Origin: Hemibagrus wyckioides
Lineage: Eukaryota; Chordata; Actinopteri; Siluriformes; Bagridae
NCBI RefSeq assembly: GCF_019097595.1
Contig: NC_080734.1
Coordinates: forward strand, 14,493,392-14,557,391
Direction: 5' to 3'
DNA length: 64,000 nucleotides
A program made the position numbers and the translations under genes. Shown here one piece after another: positions 33,652 through 47,900 of this stretch; position 1 is the first letter of the stretch, and each line of letters begins with the position of its first letter. A model generated the notes under the pieces. The model was not told where the DNA came from, did not search any database, and was given only the letters and a program-made list of their open reading frames with translations.

Positions 33652-35105
33652 CACTACTCACAAAAAGTTAAAGATATTTGGCTTTCGGGTGAAATTTCAG
33701 GATACACCCAAAATGCACTATAACCTTTACAGGTGAACTTAATTTGACCTTCTCTACACTTTTGAATGCACATGTCCAACTGTTCAGTGTTTCAGTACTT
33801 CTTGCATAACTTGCTGTTCTCTAACAAGGTGCTTAACAGCAAAATTCACAACTGGTGTTTGATCCATGAATCGACCAATAAATTTAAACAGTCCTCTTCA
33901 TCATGCTGTCCACATTTTGACATCATGAGACCAAGACCACACCTAACAATTGATCAACAGTACCTCACCATTGCGAGGCTTCAAACAGGATGTTCTCAGA
34001 GGGAAGTGGCCACTGAGCTTAGAGTGTCACAGAGTGTCATCAGCAGGTTGCGACAGAGATACAGAGAGACTGGAAGAGTCACAGAAAGGCATAGAAGTGG
34101 ATGTCCTTTGGCCACATCCCACATTGATGGCCGCTTCATTGTGAACAGCCCTGCGGAACTGGATGATGAATGCCATTCCACTCAAGGCACATTTAAGGGA
34201 GGTGAGAGGCACCCAAGTGTCACATAAGACCATTCGAAACTGTTTACATCAGCATGGTCTGCGTGCCAGACGACCTGCAAGGGTATCTGACCACACTACC
34301 AGGCATCTTGCATGGGCCCAGGAGCATTTATGCTGGATGAGGGACCAGTGGGCCTCAGTGCTGTTCTCTGATGAAAGTCGATTCACGTTGAGCAGAAATT
34401 ATGGCCGCCAACGATGTTGGAGACGTCAAGGAGAGTGCTATGCATCAGACACTGTTGTGGTGGTGTTACAGTCTGGGCAGGTGTGTCTACTCAATACAGA
34501 ACTGCCCTACATCTTGTGGATGGTACACTGACAAGCCAATACTACCTGAATAACATCATTAATCCAGTCATTGTGCCCCTGCATGAACAAAACAGGCCTA
34601 ACTTCATCTTCATGGACGACAATGCTCCAGCTCATCCAGGTCGCATCATTAGGGAATGGCTACTGGAGGCTGGGGTACCTCAAATGGAGTGGCCTGCACT
34701 TTCTCCAGACCTGAATCCCATAGAAAAAGCTGAGTTGCCGTGTAGAGGCTCGTAACCCTGCACCCCAGAACCTCAATGACCTGAGGGCCGTCCTTGAAGA
34801 AGAGTGGAATGCCATGCCTCAGCAGACAATAAGTCGACTTGTGAACAGCATGAAACTTCGTTATCAAGCTGTAAATGATGGTCAAGGGCACATGACAAAT
34901 TATTGAGACATTGACATTTTTTGTTGTGGTATACCCACCACTGTTGTTGGCTTTTGTTTCAATAAATTGTTTGAGATGAGGAAATCACAATTGCATGCTT
35001 CTACTTAAATGTCCTACTTTCATGATATAATATCACTGTAGCATGAACTTTTTACATCTTCCATAAATTTCACCCAAAAGCCAAATATCCTTACCGTTTT
35101 TGTGA

Positions 35106-35106
<1 letters not shown>
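33652..35106 (+). mobile_element. Full-length but broken Tc1-like transposon
   Basis: The left terminus CACTACTCACAAAAAG is followed by GATATTTGGCTTTCGGGTG. The right terminus is its inverted counterpart (around CACCCAAAAGCCAAATATCC) but lacks the last five bases and runs into a TA repeat. The element is about 1.45 kb with a transposase relic inside, and is flanked by TA on the left. Confidence 0.88.
33925..34906 (+). pseudogene. Tc1 transposase pseudogene
   Basis: Starts MRPRPHLTIDQQYLTIARLQ and includes a helix-turn-helix region (QREVATELRVSQSVISRLRQ). The first catalytic Asp is in LFSDESRFT, the second in FMDDNAPAHPG, and the Glu in SPDLNPIE. The frame shifts near 34160 and again near 34450, and there is a deletion just after NPIE (about 34725), so no single open frame spans it. 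The tail ends NDGQGHMTNY and TGA at 34904. A DD34E-type enzyme, dead in this copy. Confidence 0.88.

Positions 35107-35172
<66 letters not shown>
35107..35172. repeat. TA microsatellite between two Tc1 elements
   Basis: About 33 TA units exactly filling the gap between the right end of one Tc1-like element and the left end of the next. Confidence 0.95.
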
Positions 35173-36533
<1,361 letters not shown>

Positions 36534-37089
36534 ATTTCCTGAAAGCATGGTAGAATTGAGTTATGTTGTGTTTTTATGTAGACTTTTTTTCTGGAAAAAA
36601 GTTACATGGATTTATTGCTGGATAATACTAATGGCAATAAGTAAAATTACTTAAACTTTGCACAGGTACCACAGAAGTGACAGAAATGCTGTTTATGCTT
36701 ACTGTTTTGTCATAAAAAGATGAGCAGTGTTGCACACAGTAAGTATTAGACGATATATACAAGCCAATGACTAACATGCATCCTAACTAATATCCCTGTG
36801 ATATAACTTCACTACATAATTAACTGTAATTATGAGCATAAAACACTGAAACATTCTTACACATAATCCTACCAATACACCAAACCCAAACCTTTAAACA
36901 TGTGTGTGAAAAGCCAGGTCATTGGGGTTGGCAAAAAAGTTGTAATGATGAGAAATTCCCTTTAGTAACATTTACTACACAATTTAACTATATAGCATTT
37001 AGAAACTATAAATAATGTTATCTAAGCAAAAAAAAACAACACATATCAACTAATGGTTTGTTAATACTGTATTTTAAGGAACACATATT

Positions 37090-37345
37090 GGGGGTTTGGG
37101 GGATGTCTCAGTGGCCTAATAGTTTGCCTTGTACCTCCCCTAGAAAATATGCATTGTAGGCTGAATGGCATCTCCAGTAAATGAATGTGTGTGAGTGTGT
37201 GTGTGATTGTATGCTTTGATGGGTTGTCACCCCATCCAGCATGTCCCCTACGTCGTGCCTCGAATTCCCTGGGAGAGACACTATGTAGGATAAGCGGTTC
37301 ACAAATCGGATGGATGGATGAATGATGGATGGATGGATATTATGG
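37090..37345 (+). repeat. tRNA-derived SINE, degenerate
   Basis: GTCTCAGTGGCCTAATAGTT is the A-box region. The body retains GGGTTGTCACCCCATCCAGC and AGGATAAGCGGTTCA, and the tail is GGATGGAT repeats. Confidence 0.7.
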
Positions 37346-37995
37346 CTAGTGTAGGTCTTGTTCTCTGTTCAATAAAGACCAAATTAGATACTTCGTTTAG
37401 AAAATGGTTTGTTTACTAAATACTAGACTTTATTCATCAACACTTTATAACTCCTAAATTTTTTAATTGCAAATAACTAAATCGCGTTAGTTATTATTTA
37501 TAAATTGTAATGATGATATATAAAAAGCTTATGTTATGTAACTTATTAAGCATGAGTTAATCATGGAAATCCATATCATTTTAGTGCATAGCTGGCAAAA
37601 TGCTATAGCTGTAGATTCTGAAAGCATGAATAGTAAGTACCAATACTATGTCCCATATTATAGTTTCACATACAGTACATTCCAATACAATATGTATTCC
37701 TTAAAATAAAATTCAAATATTCCTTATGTAAGGCTCTATATCTTATATACCATGTACCATAAGAGAATATAAAAGTATACTATTTGACCTTAATGTTGAT
37801 TTTTTAGATATGATACTTAAGTCCTTTTTTTATTCTAATACTCTACCCTAAGAAACCCATAGTATTAGTGATTTATTTACTTTTTATAAAATGGCAGGTT
37901 GCTATCTCTAATCTACAGATCTAACACATCACATATCACCAGTTACAAACTAATACGAGATGAATTTAGAGGATTAATTCATGCTTGATACTGTA

Positions 37996-37996
<1 letters not shown>

Positions 37997-38067
<71 letters not shown>
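37997..38067. repeat. TA microsatellite
   Basis: About 35 TA units. Confidence 0.95.
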
Positions 38068-38068
<1 letters not shown>

Positions 38069-38340
38069 CAGCGCTTTTAACAATGCATTTGTTGCACATG
38101 ATCACAACTAATAATGCATTTATTAGATTTTTTTTTTTACATAACAGCTCACCAATTAAAAACTAATATAGGTGTTAAATCAATGAATAAAGTCTAATTT
38201 TTAGTAAATAAACCAACAAGTGTCTGATTTGGGGTTTCCTCCAAATCTTTACTGAGCAAAGAACACGCCCATAATTAACCTATAATCTGTGCTCCTTAAA
38301 ATAAAGTGTGTGATTTTTGTTTTTAACTAAATACACCTGC

Positions 38341-38346
38341 TTTATT
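38341..38346 (-). promoter_or_regulatory. Candidate poly(A) signal for the fndc4-like gene
   Basis: TTTATT on the + strand (AATAAA on the coding strand), about 0.9 kb after the stop. Several TTTATT sites lie further downstream, so the choice is tentative. Confidence 0.25.
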
Positions 38347-38836
38347 CTAATAAGGACTAAGAAAATAATCAAATAAATCCACAAAATGACCATAAATTAA
38401 TCAACATTACAGCATTATACTAAAAGTAGTCAACTGAATTCAGCTTTATATATATATATGTTTTTAAAAAGGCATTAATTACATATTTAACATTAGCTTA
38501 TGGTGTAATGCTATGTTTATGGTATGTTAACTAAACGCTAAAATGATGCTTATTATGGGTGTCTTTTATGTTCAATGTTACCCAAACTATTCATACATAC
38601 ATAAAGTGCAAACAAAGCTTTTTTTTTTCAAGTTGTAATCAGTTCTGGTGCATTCATCATATATCCAACAGTGACACGGCCTTCTATTCTTTCTACTCTG
38701 TAAGAAAACTTATCACAGAAGCATGTGCTGAGCCTCCCTTTGAGCTTCTGTATTTTTGGCCACAACGACAGAAAAGGGTACTTGTATTATGTCCCCGAAT
38801 GCACACTTGGCTTCATTCAACAGTTTCAGAGGTTGT

Positions 38837-38842
<6 letters not shown>

Positions 38843-38868
<26 letters not shown>
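38843..38868. repeat. AC microsatellite
   Basis: About 13 CA units. Confidence 0.9.
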
Positions 38869-39250
38869 CACAGCTGGAACCATAAACCCCTGTTCTGCTA
38901 CAGTAGCCTTTCACAGGACCACATCAAAAATACAATCCAGTGTAGTCTCATGATCCCAGAATGAAAAGTGTGCACTGCGATCACACTGAATGAACATGAA
39001 ACCAGTGGGAATGAGCTCCCTTAATACAGCTGTACTTCACCTTACGTATAATTGCCCTACAGGAATGGATTGCTTTTGAAATGTTCGGCGTGCGCACTCA
39101 TAGTTATGGGATGAGAAGTTCTAGCTTCATTGGCAGCCAGTGTGATTAATGGTTCCTCGCGAATGGCATCCTGACTCTGTGGTGGAGAAGGTTTACAGCA
39201 ATGTAGCATCATGTTGACAGTTAGAAGAGCAGACATCTTCACTCGTCCCA

Positions 39251-39292
39251 TTAGACCTCTATGATGTTGATAGATGGCACGGACTGATGGAA
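39251..39292 (-). CDS. fndc4: fndc4-like terminal coding exon
   Basis: A short coding exon: FHQSVPSINIIEV and TAA at 39253-39251, after a ctctgcag acceptor. PSINIIEV matches the conserved C-terminus of the family (PSVNIIEA in FNDC5, PSINTIDV in FNDC4). Phase 0 agrees with the preceding exon. It is too short for ORF-based gene finding and was located by its C-terminal motif. Confidence 0.88.
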   Translation of the reverse strand, partial: FHQSVPSINIIEV

Positions 39293-40217
39293 CTGCAGAG
39301 CACAGGGGAAATAAGAACACAAAATGTCACTCAAAGGGCCAATTTCATTAAACTCGCCATCATTTGTGCGTATGTAAGTAAAGAGTGGTTGATCTCTCAG
39401 AGAGCACTGATAAATAGCTATCCATTAGAAAGCCTACACCATACTGTGTATACATCAACATTTGATGTGCCTAATAAACAAATTCTAATTTGGAGACTGG
39501 CCAATGAGGCATACAAGCGAAACTTTCATGAGGACATAACTAAATAGGCACTGAAATGTAACAGAACCATTTGGTGCCACTATGTCTGACATGCTGCTAA
39601 TGTCTTAATGGTTCCTTCTAAAGCAATAATGAATTTATCACAGGGCTCAAGGCATTTATCACACAGTAATCTGCATTAACTACGTACGTGGACAAGCCGA
39701 AAAGGCAGCAGTAATGTTTAACAAGGTAGAACGGCAAGTACTTGGCATCTACAGAGAAATGGAGGCCGAAGAAGGAAATGGTAGAAAGATCAAAGGCCTT
39801 TATTGTCGGGTTTTGCTCCTCCTGGGTACATGATCTATTTTAAAAGTAGGTCAGTATCATTGCGGTTTTTATGTTGAGACATTTGCAATGCTAAACCCAT
39901 CTTGTTCTCATCATAGAGTAGGAGAAATACACTCACAAGGGTTGAAGCAAAAAGAGAAATATCATAAACCATTTTCTATAATTTAACATGCATGCTGATT
40001 CCATCAGCCTTTGCTAGTTACTGTTATCTAGGAAATTAACTGGTGCTTTAATATATTGAACTATTTTCTTTCTGCTTTTCAGTCCATGTCCTTGTGTGTA
40101 TTCATCTTCATTGCATGGTTCTTGCAAAACACTGACTCTATAATAAATGTGTAGATTTCATCAGTCAGGAGCGCTGACAGACATAGTCTGAAATGATTTT
40201 AAAAAAGAACAAAAAAC

Positions 40218-40270
<53 letters not shown>

Positions 40271-41910
40271 GTCAATAATGAAGAAGAACGTAACATCTTT
40301 AACCATTACAAGTCATGAAAGTCACACGAGTACCACAATTGATCCTCGTAGACAGTCTTGAAAGAATAAAGTCGATCGGTTTTATAAGAAACTGTGTTTT
40401 GCAGCATTGATTTCAGTGTTGCCTAAAGCTAAAGAGCTTATGGACCAGAAACATATCTTCTATTCATTTGTTTTTACTGATTGAAACAATACTAAAGATG
40501 ACCTGCTGGATTCACATCATGTCCAGATTAGTGAATAGCAAGGTAACAGTTATTGGAAAATAATCCACAGCAGGGTGACGACAATTTTAATTTCTAACAG
40601 CACATCACAAAGAGCTTAATTTCCCTAATTAGAAGGAATTTGGCGATGATTGCGATTTTTAATTAATTCACAAGCCATTTCTTGTAAGATTTAATTTAGT
40701 AAAACTTCTGGGAAGTTATGACTTTTGTTACAGCCGTTATACATTTTTTTCCAGTTAATATGGCAAATAAAACCCACAGCTTGTTGTGTTACTGACAAAC
40801 TGGAAAGTGCGAAGCCTTTTTCTACAGCAATAACACTTACTGGCTACTATTTAACTTATTAAATGTTAAATAAATCTTCTTACATAAAGCGTAACCATGT
40901 CGATGATTAAGCATAGTCATTTGTTTTAAAAATTATGAGCCTTTGATTATTATTGAGCATCCACCCATGCCCTATAAATGAATTACAGTAAAGCACCTTT
41001 CAGATTCAAGAATTCATCAGCCCTGTAAAATAAAAATTGGTAACATCATATTTAAAACAATGATGAAAAATATTATATGATAATATGACATTTAATGCAG
41101 GTTTTAGTTTGGTGTTGCATTGTTATAAAATCCAAATCGATAACTCGGGTCAGTGAGACATCTATCGCCGTAAACAGAACATGAGGGTTAGGGTTAAGGT
41201 TCCCTCACCTTGCTCCTGAGCAGTCCTCCACTGTGGTGCTCTGGTGTGCTCCTCTCAGACAAAGGCTTCACCTTCTCTTTGCTGTTACTGTTATCGTTGT
41301 CCTTGATGATGTCATACTGCCGGCAGAAGAGTGCGATGACCGCTAAGAGGAGAGAGCAATCGACATGCTTAAACTCCACACTGAGTCAGAACTTCAAAAG
41401 ATCAATAAAATCTCTATGCGTCCTTGCGAGGCTCACAGAAACAGACCTCCACATGGCTCAGACAATCATTTGTAATGTAAGTGCCGTAGACATGATGATG
41501 ATGAGGTGCAGTCTATAAAGGTATGGATTTACTGAACTAAAGCATAGTGGATCGTGACATCTGTCAGGAAAATAAGCTTTAGGTAACTAATGAAAGATCA
41601 TTTATCTATATATTCTTACATGGTCATAGTCTACTAGTTAAACCATAAGCTAACATGAAGTATATAGGACATGTAGGACCCTGCAATCACCAGCGATAAA
41701 ACTGGCTCTTAAGATATATTATACTGAATGCCTTTCTGGCACAGTGGCACAGAAGGTACGGTTGCCACCTCACAGCACCAGATTTGCTGGGGTGTGTTAT
41801 TATCTTTCTGGAGTTTGCATGTTATCCACATTGTTTTTCCTCCATAAACTTGCTGCAGTTGGATTGGTGCCTCTAAATGGCCCTTAGGTATGTTTCTGTG
41901 TGTGTGTGTT

Positions 41911-41941
<31 letters not shown>

Positions 41942-44900
41942 ACATGGTGCCTGCAAAGGACTAATTTTCCATACAGAGATTATTCATGCTTCACAAATCA
42001 AGTGTTCATGTAATAGGCTCTGGATCCTATGCAGTTTCAACCAAGATAAACCAATTTGTGAAGATAAATAAAGAAACAAATGAAAAAACAAATAAATATA
42101 TTAAAATGATGAATGAATGAATGAATGAATGAATGAATGAATGAATGAATGAATGAATGAATATAGTTTCTCCCTCTGTGTTGCATGTTTGATCAATACT
42201 ATTTCAGTATTTAAGTACTAATGATTTAGCTTCATAAATTATAGTATAGTATAGTATAGTATAGTATAGTATAGTATAGTATAGTACAATACAGTACAGT
42301 ATAGTGTAGTGTAGTATAGTACAGTATAGTGTAGTACAATACAGTACAGTATAGTATAGTGTAGTATAGTACAGTATAGTATAGTGTAGTATAGTATAGT
42401 GTAGTGTAGTATAGTATAGTGTAGTACAATACAGTACAGTATAGTATAGTGTAGTATAGTATAGTGTAGTACAATACAGTACAGTATAGTGTAGTGTAGT
42501 ATAGTACAGTATAGTATAGTGTAGTATAGTATAGTGTAGTACAATACAGTACAGTATAGTATAGTGTAGTATAGTATAGTATAGTGTAGTACAATACAGT
42601 ACAGTATAGTGTAGTATAGTATAGTGTAGTACAATACAGTACAGTGTAGTGTAGTGTAGTATAGTACAGTATAGTGTAGTACAATACAGTACAGTATAGT
42701 GTAGTGTAGTATAGTACAGTATAGTGTAGTACAATACAGTACAGTATAGTATAGTGTAGTATAGTATAGTGTAGTACAATACAGTACAGTATAGTATAGT
42801 GTAGTATAGTATAGTGTAGTACAATACAGTACAGTATAGTGTAGTGTAGTATAGTACAGTATAGTATAGTGTAGTATAGTATAGTGTAGTACAATACAGT
42901 ACAGTATAGTATAGTGTAGTATAGTACAGTATAGTGTAGTACAATACAGTACGGTATAGTATAGTGTAGTATAGTACAGTATAGTGTAGTACAATACAGT
43001 ACAGTATAGTGTAGTATAGTACAGTATAGTGTAGTACAATACAGTACAGTATAGTGTAATATAGTACAGTATAGTGTAGTACAATACAGTACAGTATAGT
43101 ATAGTGTAGTATAGTATAGTGTAGTACAATACAGTACAGTATAGTATAGTGTAGTATAGTACTGTATAGTGTAGTACAATACAGTAAAGTATAGTGTAGT
43201 ATAGTACTGTATAGTGTAGTACAATACAGTACAGTATAGTATAGTGTAGTACAATACAGTACAGTACAGTATAGTATAGTGTAGTATAGTATAGTATAGT
43301 ACAATACAGTACAGTATAGTGTAGTATAGTACTGTATAGTGTAGTACAATACAGTACAGTATAGTATAGTATAGTGTAGTACAATACAGTACAGTACAGT
43401 ATAGTATAGTGTAGTATAGTATAGTGTAGTACAATACAGTACAGTATAGTATAGTGTAGTACAATACAGTACAGTATAGTATAGTGTAGTATAGTATAGT
43501 GTAGTACAGTACAGTATAGTGTAGTATAGTATAGTGTAGTACAATACAGTACAGTATAGTATAGTGTAGTATAGTACAGTATAGTGTAGTACAATACAGT
43601 ACAGTATAGTATAGTGTAGTATAGTATAGTGTAGTACAATACAGTACAGTATAGTATAGTGTAGTATAGTATAGTGTAGTACAATACAGTACAGTATAGT
43701 GTAGTGTAGTATAGTACAGTATAGTATAGTGTAGTATAGTATAGTGTAGTATAGTATAGTATAATGTAGTACAATACAGTACGGTATAGTATAGTGTAGT
43801 ATAGTATAGTATAGTGTAGTACAATACAGTACGGTATAGTATAGTGTAGTATAGTATAGTATAGTGTAGTATAGTATAGTATAGTGTAGTACAATACAGT
43901 ACAGTATAGTATAGTGTAGTATAGTACAGTATAGTGTAGTACAATACAGTACGGTATAGTATAGTGTAGTATAGTACAGTATAGTGTAGTACAATACAGT
44001 ACAGTATAGTGTAGTATAGTACAGTATAGTGTAGTACAATACAGTACAGTATAGTATAGTGTAGTATAGTATAGTGTAGTACAATACAGTACAGTATAGT
44101 ATAGTGTAGTATAGTACAGTACAGTATAGTATAGTGTAGTATAGTATAGTGTAGTACAATACAGTAAAGTATAGTGTAGTATAGTACTGTATAGTGTAGT
44201 ACAATACAGTACAGTATAGTATAGTGTAGTACAATACAGTACAGTACAGTATAGTATAGTGTAGTATAGTATAGTATAGTACAATACAGTACAGTATAGT
44301 GTAGTATAGTACTGTATAGTGTAGTACAATACAGTACAGTATAGTATAGTATAGTGTAGTACAATACAGTACAGTACAGTATAGTATAGTGTAGTATAGT
44401 ATAGTGTAGTACAATACAGTACAGTATAGTGTAGTATAGTATAGTGTAGTACAATACAGTACAGTATAGTATAGTGTAGTATAGTATAGTGTAGTACAGT
44501 ACAGTATAGTGTAGTATAGTATAGTGTAGTACAATACAGTACAGTATAGTATAGTGTAGTATAGTACAGTATAGTGTAGTACAATACAGTACAGTATAGT
44601 ATAGTGTAGTATAGTATAGTGTAGTACAATACAGTACAGTATAGTATAGTGTAGTACAATACAGTACAGTATAGTATAGTGTAGTATAGTATAGTATAGT
44701 GTAGTACAATACAGTACAGTATAGTATAGTGTAGTATAGTATAGTGTAGTACAATACAGTACAGTATAGTGTAGTATAGTATAGTATAGTGTAGTACAAT
44801 ACAGTACAGTATAGTATAGTGTAGTATAGTATAGTGTAGTACAATACAGTACAGTATAGTGTAGTATAGTATAGTATAGTGTAGTACAATACAGTACAGT

Positions 44901-47900
44901 ATAGTGTAGTATAGTATAGTGTAGTACAATACAGTACAGTATAGTGTAGTATAGTACAGTATAGTGTAGTACAATACAGTACAGTATAGTATAGTGTAGT
45001 ATAGTATAGTATAGTGTAGTACAATACAGTACGGTATAGTATAGTGTAGTATAGTATAGTATAGTGTAGTACAATACAGTACAGTATAGTATAGTGTAGT
45101 ATAGTATGGTAGAGTACAGTACAGTAGAGAATAGCGTAGTGTGGTATGGAAAAGTATAGTATAATATTAGGGCTGTCAAAATGAACACGTTAATAATGTG
45201 TTAATGCAAATTCATTTTAACTGCACTAATTTTATTAACGAGCGATTAACGCAGCGCACATTTTCTTTTTGACCTTTGGCCTTGCCTGTAGTTTGGGAAA
45301 TGGGAGATGCAGCAGCAAACCGAAATTGAGAAAGAAAAACGTCTTCTTTATATATAAAACGATGTCTGATGGTTCATTTATTGTGGATGTGAATTATCAC
45401 CACAGCACGTCGAGTTTAAAATATCAATTGATGGTGAAGCATACAGCTGATGCAGAGAGCTCTCCTGCCCCTCTCCTGCCCCTCTCCAAAGGCAGACAAC
45501 ACTAGATTCTTTTCAGCGGAGATGTAATGTGAACCTGTGTTTTTTCTATGTTCTTTTCTTCATGTGTTTAATAGTCATGAACAAGTTATTTGACAAACAT
45601 GTCTATGTTCTTTATGCTCTATATTTAAGGTGGTTTCAGTAATAAATGTACACTTTGCATGTTTAGAAGAAGTGATCTGAAAATGTTAACAGGCTTGTGT
45701 AAGTAAATAGCTCAGTACAAAGAAAGAAGTAATTGTTTTCTATGTTCTTTTTTTCATATGTTTAATAGACATGAACAAGAAAAATATCTATGACCTTTGA
45801 AACATGTCTAGTCTTCATGCTCTATGTTGAATATGGTTTCACTAATAATAAACAACATACATTTCAATATTTGTCCATGCCCATGTTGATTAGAGTATTA
45901 AAAACTAAAAAACGTAATAATTTAAGGTACATTTAGAATGGATAAAAATGTGCAATTAAGTTGCGATTAATCACGAGTTAACTCATGACAATCATGCAAT
46001 TAATCGCGATTAAATATTTTAATCGATTGACAGCCCTATATAATATATTATAGTATGGTATAGTACAGTAAAGTACAGTATAGTATAGGATTGTGTAGTA
46101 TTGTATAGTACAGTACAATACAGTATAGTATAGTATAGTGTAGTATAGTATGGTAGAGTACAGTACAGTAGAGAATAGCGTAGTATGGTATGGAAAAGTA
46201 TAGTATAATGTATTATAGTATGGCATAGTACAGTAAAGCACAGTATAGTATAGGATTGTGTAGTATTGTATAGTACAGTACAATATAGTATAGTATAGTA
46301 CAGTACAGTGTAGTATGGTATAGTACAGTACAGTACAGTACAGTATAGTACATTATAGTGTGGTATAGTTTAGTATCTAGTCCAATCACAATACTTCTAT
46401 AAGTTGATCCTGATTAGGATTATTGAAACTGATCACAGTGAAATATTTTCATATAACGGATTTTAGTGGTCAAGCAGAAAACATCATTTACTGATAAACT
46501 GTAATTGCCTAAATCAAATGTTAATCACTGTTTATATTTCTAATAATTTTTTGGTGAACACAGCTAAAAATTGGAAAAAGACCAGAGGTTTTTTTTTTTT
46601 TTGGTTTTTTTTTAACTGTCCAATTTTGGTGAGCTTGTGCCCCATGCAGCCTCAGTTCTTGGCTGACAGAAGTGGAACTCAATAATCTTCTGCTATTGTA
46701 GTCAATCTGAGATGCTATTTTGCTCACTACAATTTTACAGATTGGTTATTTGAGTTACCTTCCTGTTAGCTCTAACTAGTCTGGCCATTCTCCTCTGATC
46801 ACTTAAATCAAAAAAACAAAAAATGGTTTCTCTGGGCACAGAACTCCTGCTCTCAGCAGATCTGCAGTTTTTGACATCCTAAAGCATTTCATTTGGCACT
46901 AGCAACATTCTGATGCTTGCTGAGCATTAACTAAGTCTATTGGCTTGTATCTGCATGACGTTATACACGGTACTGCTGCCACATTATTGGCTGATGTGGC
47001 AATATTTGTCTCTGAGTATATATACGAGTATGTTTTATTTTATGAATAGCTTAAAATGAAAAGGAAAGCAATCTTTAATCACAATCGTATAATATCAAGA
47101 AAATAATCTGAATTGTATCAGAGATAATTACAGCTGTTTCACACACACACTGGCTTAGAGATACTAATAATGGACAACCTCTTACAAACAGACACTCAGT
47201 GCTGTGCAATAAGGTAATACTAATAGGTTACAGTAATACTAAGAGGTTAAGTTAATGCTAATACTGTAGGTTAGGGTAATCCTAATAAGTTACAGTAATA
47301 ATTATAGTTAAATGTAATACTTACAGATTGTTGTAATACTAATAGTCTAATCATTATCTTTTACAATTTGGAGAAATATCTGATAGAAATTAATATAAAT
47401 GATTATTAATACTTGACACTTAAACAATCATTACATCGTTGCAGAGGTTTTGAGCAAATTAGAACTAATAGACTATTAACAATAGTTTGAGGTCCAAGCT
47501 TCAATACTTCAAATGTTGTAATTTATAATCAATAGGCAGAAATAATAAGAGATTGAAATTCAGAGACTTTAATCTTCATACCTGCCCACATAAGCAGCAC
47601 CACCACAATGATGATCATCTCTCCTGTTTGCAGGTTTCTCGACTTGTCTAGACCTTCGACAGTGGGATCGTCTATAAATACAGAAATAAACAGATTTTTT
47701 TTAAGCTATGATGTCATAGAAAAGTGATGCACAATGTCATTTTATTTTTCAGACCAGAAGAGTGACAAACAAGCAACAAAATGATCAGCAAAATAATTTT
47801 GTGTTTATAATATTCCATTAGCATCCAAGCTCAAGCTTTTGGTGATCAAATTTCTACATCAGACTTTATTATTTAGCACAAATCTGGTCCAGTTAGCCAG

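Larger units (their letters stand above)
41343..47581 (-). other. fndc4-like intron carrying the pentanucleotide array
   Basis: The largest visible intron of this gene (6.2 kb). About half of it is the ATAGT array and the hAT element, with a SINE on one side and a Tc1 relic and a diverged minisatellite on the other. Confidence 0.8.

Noticed and set aside
42204..45188. Open frames of 994, 930 and 911 codons on the - strand
   Set aside because: They are the three frames of a pentanucleotide repeat with no stop codons. The composition is repetitive YTILYYT and there is no start context or domain.
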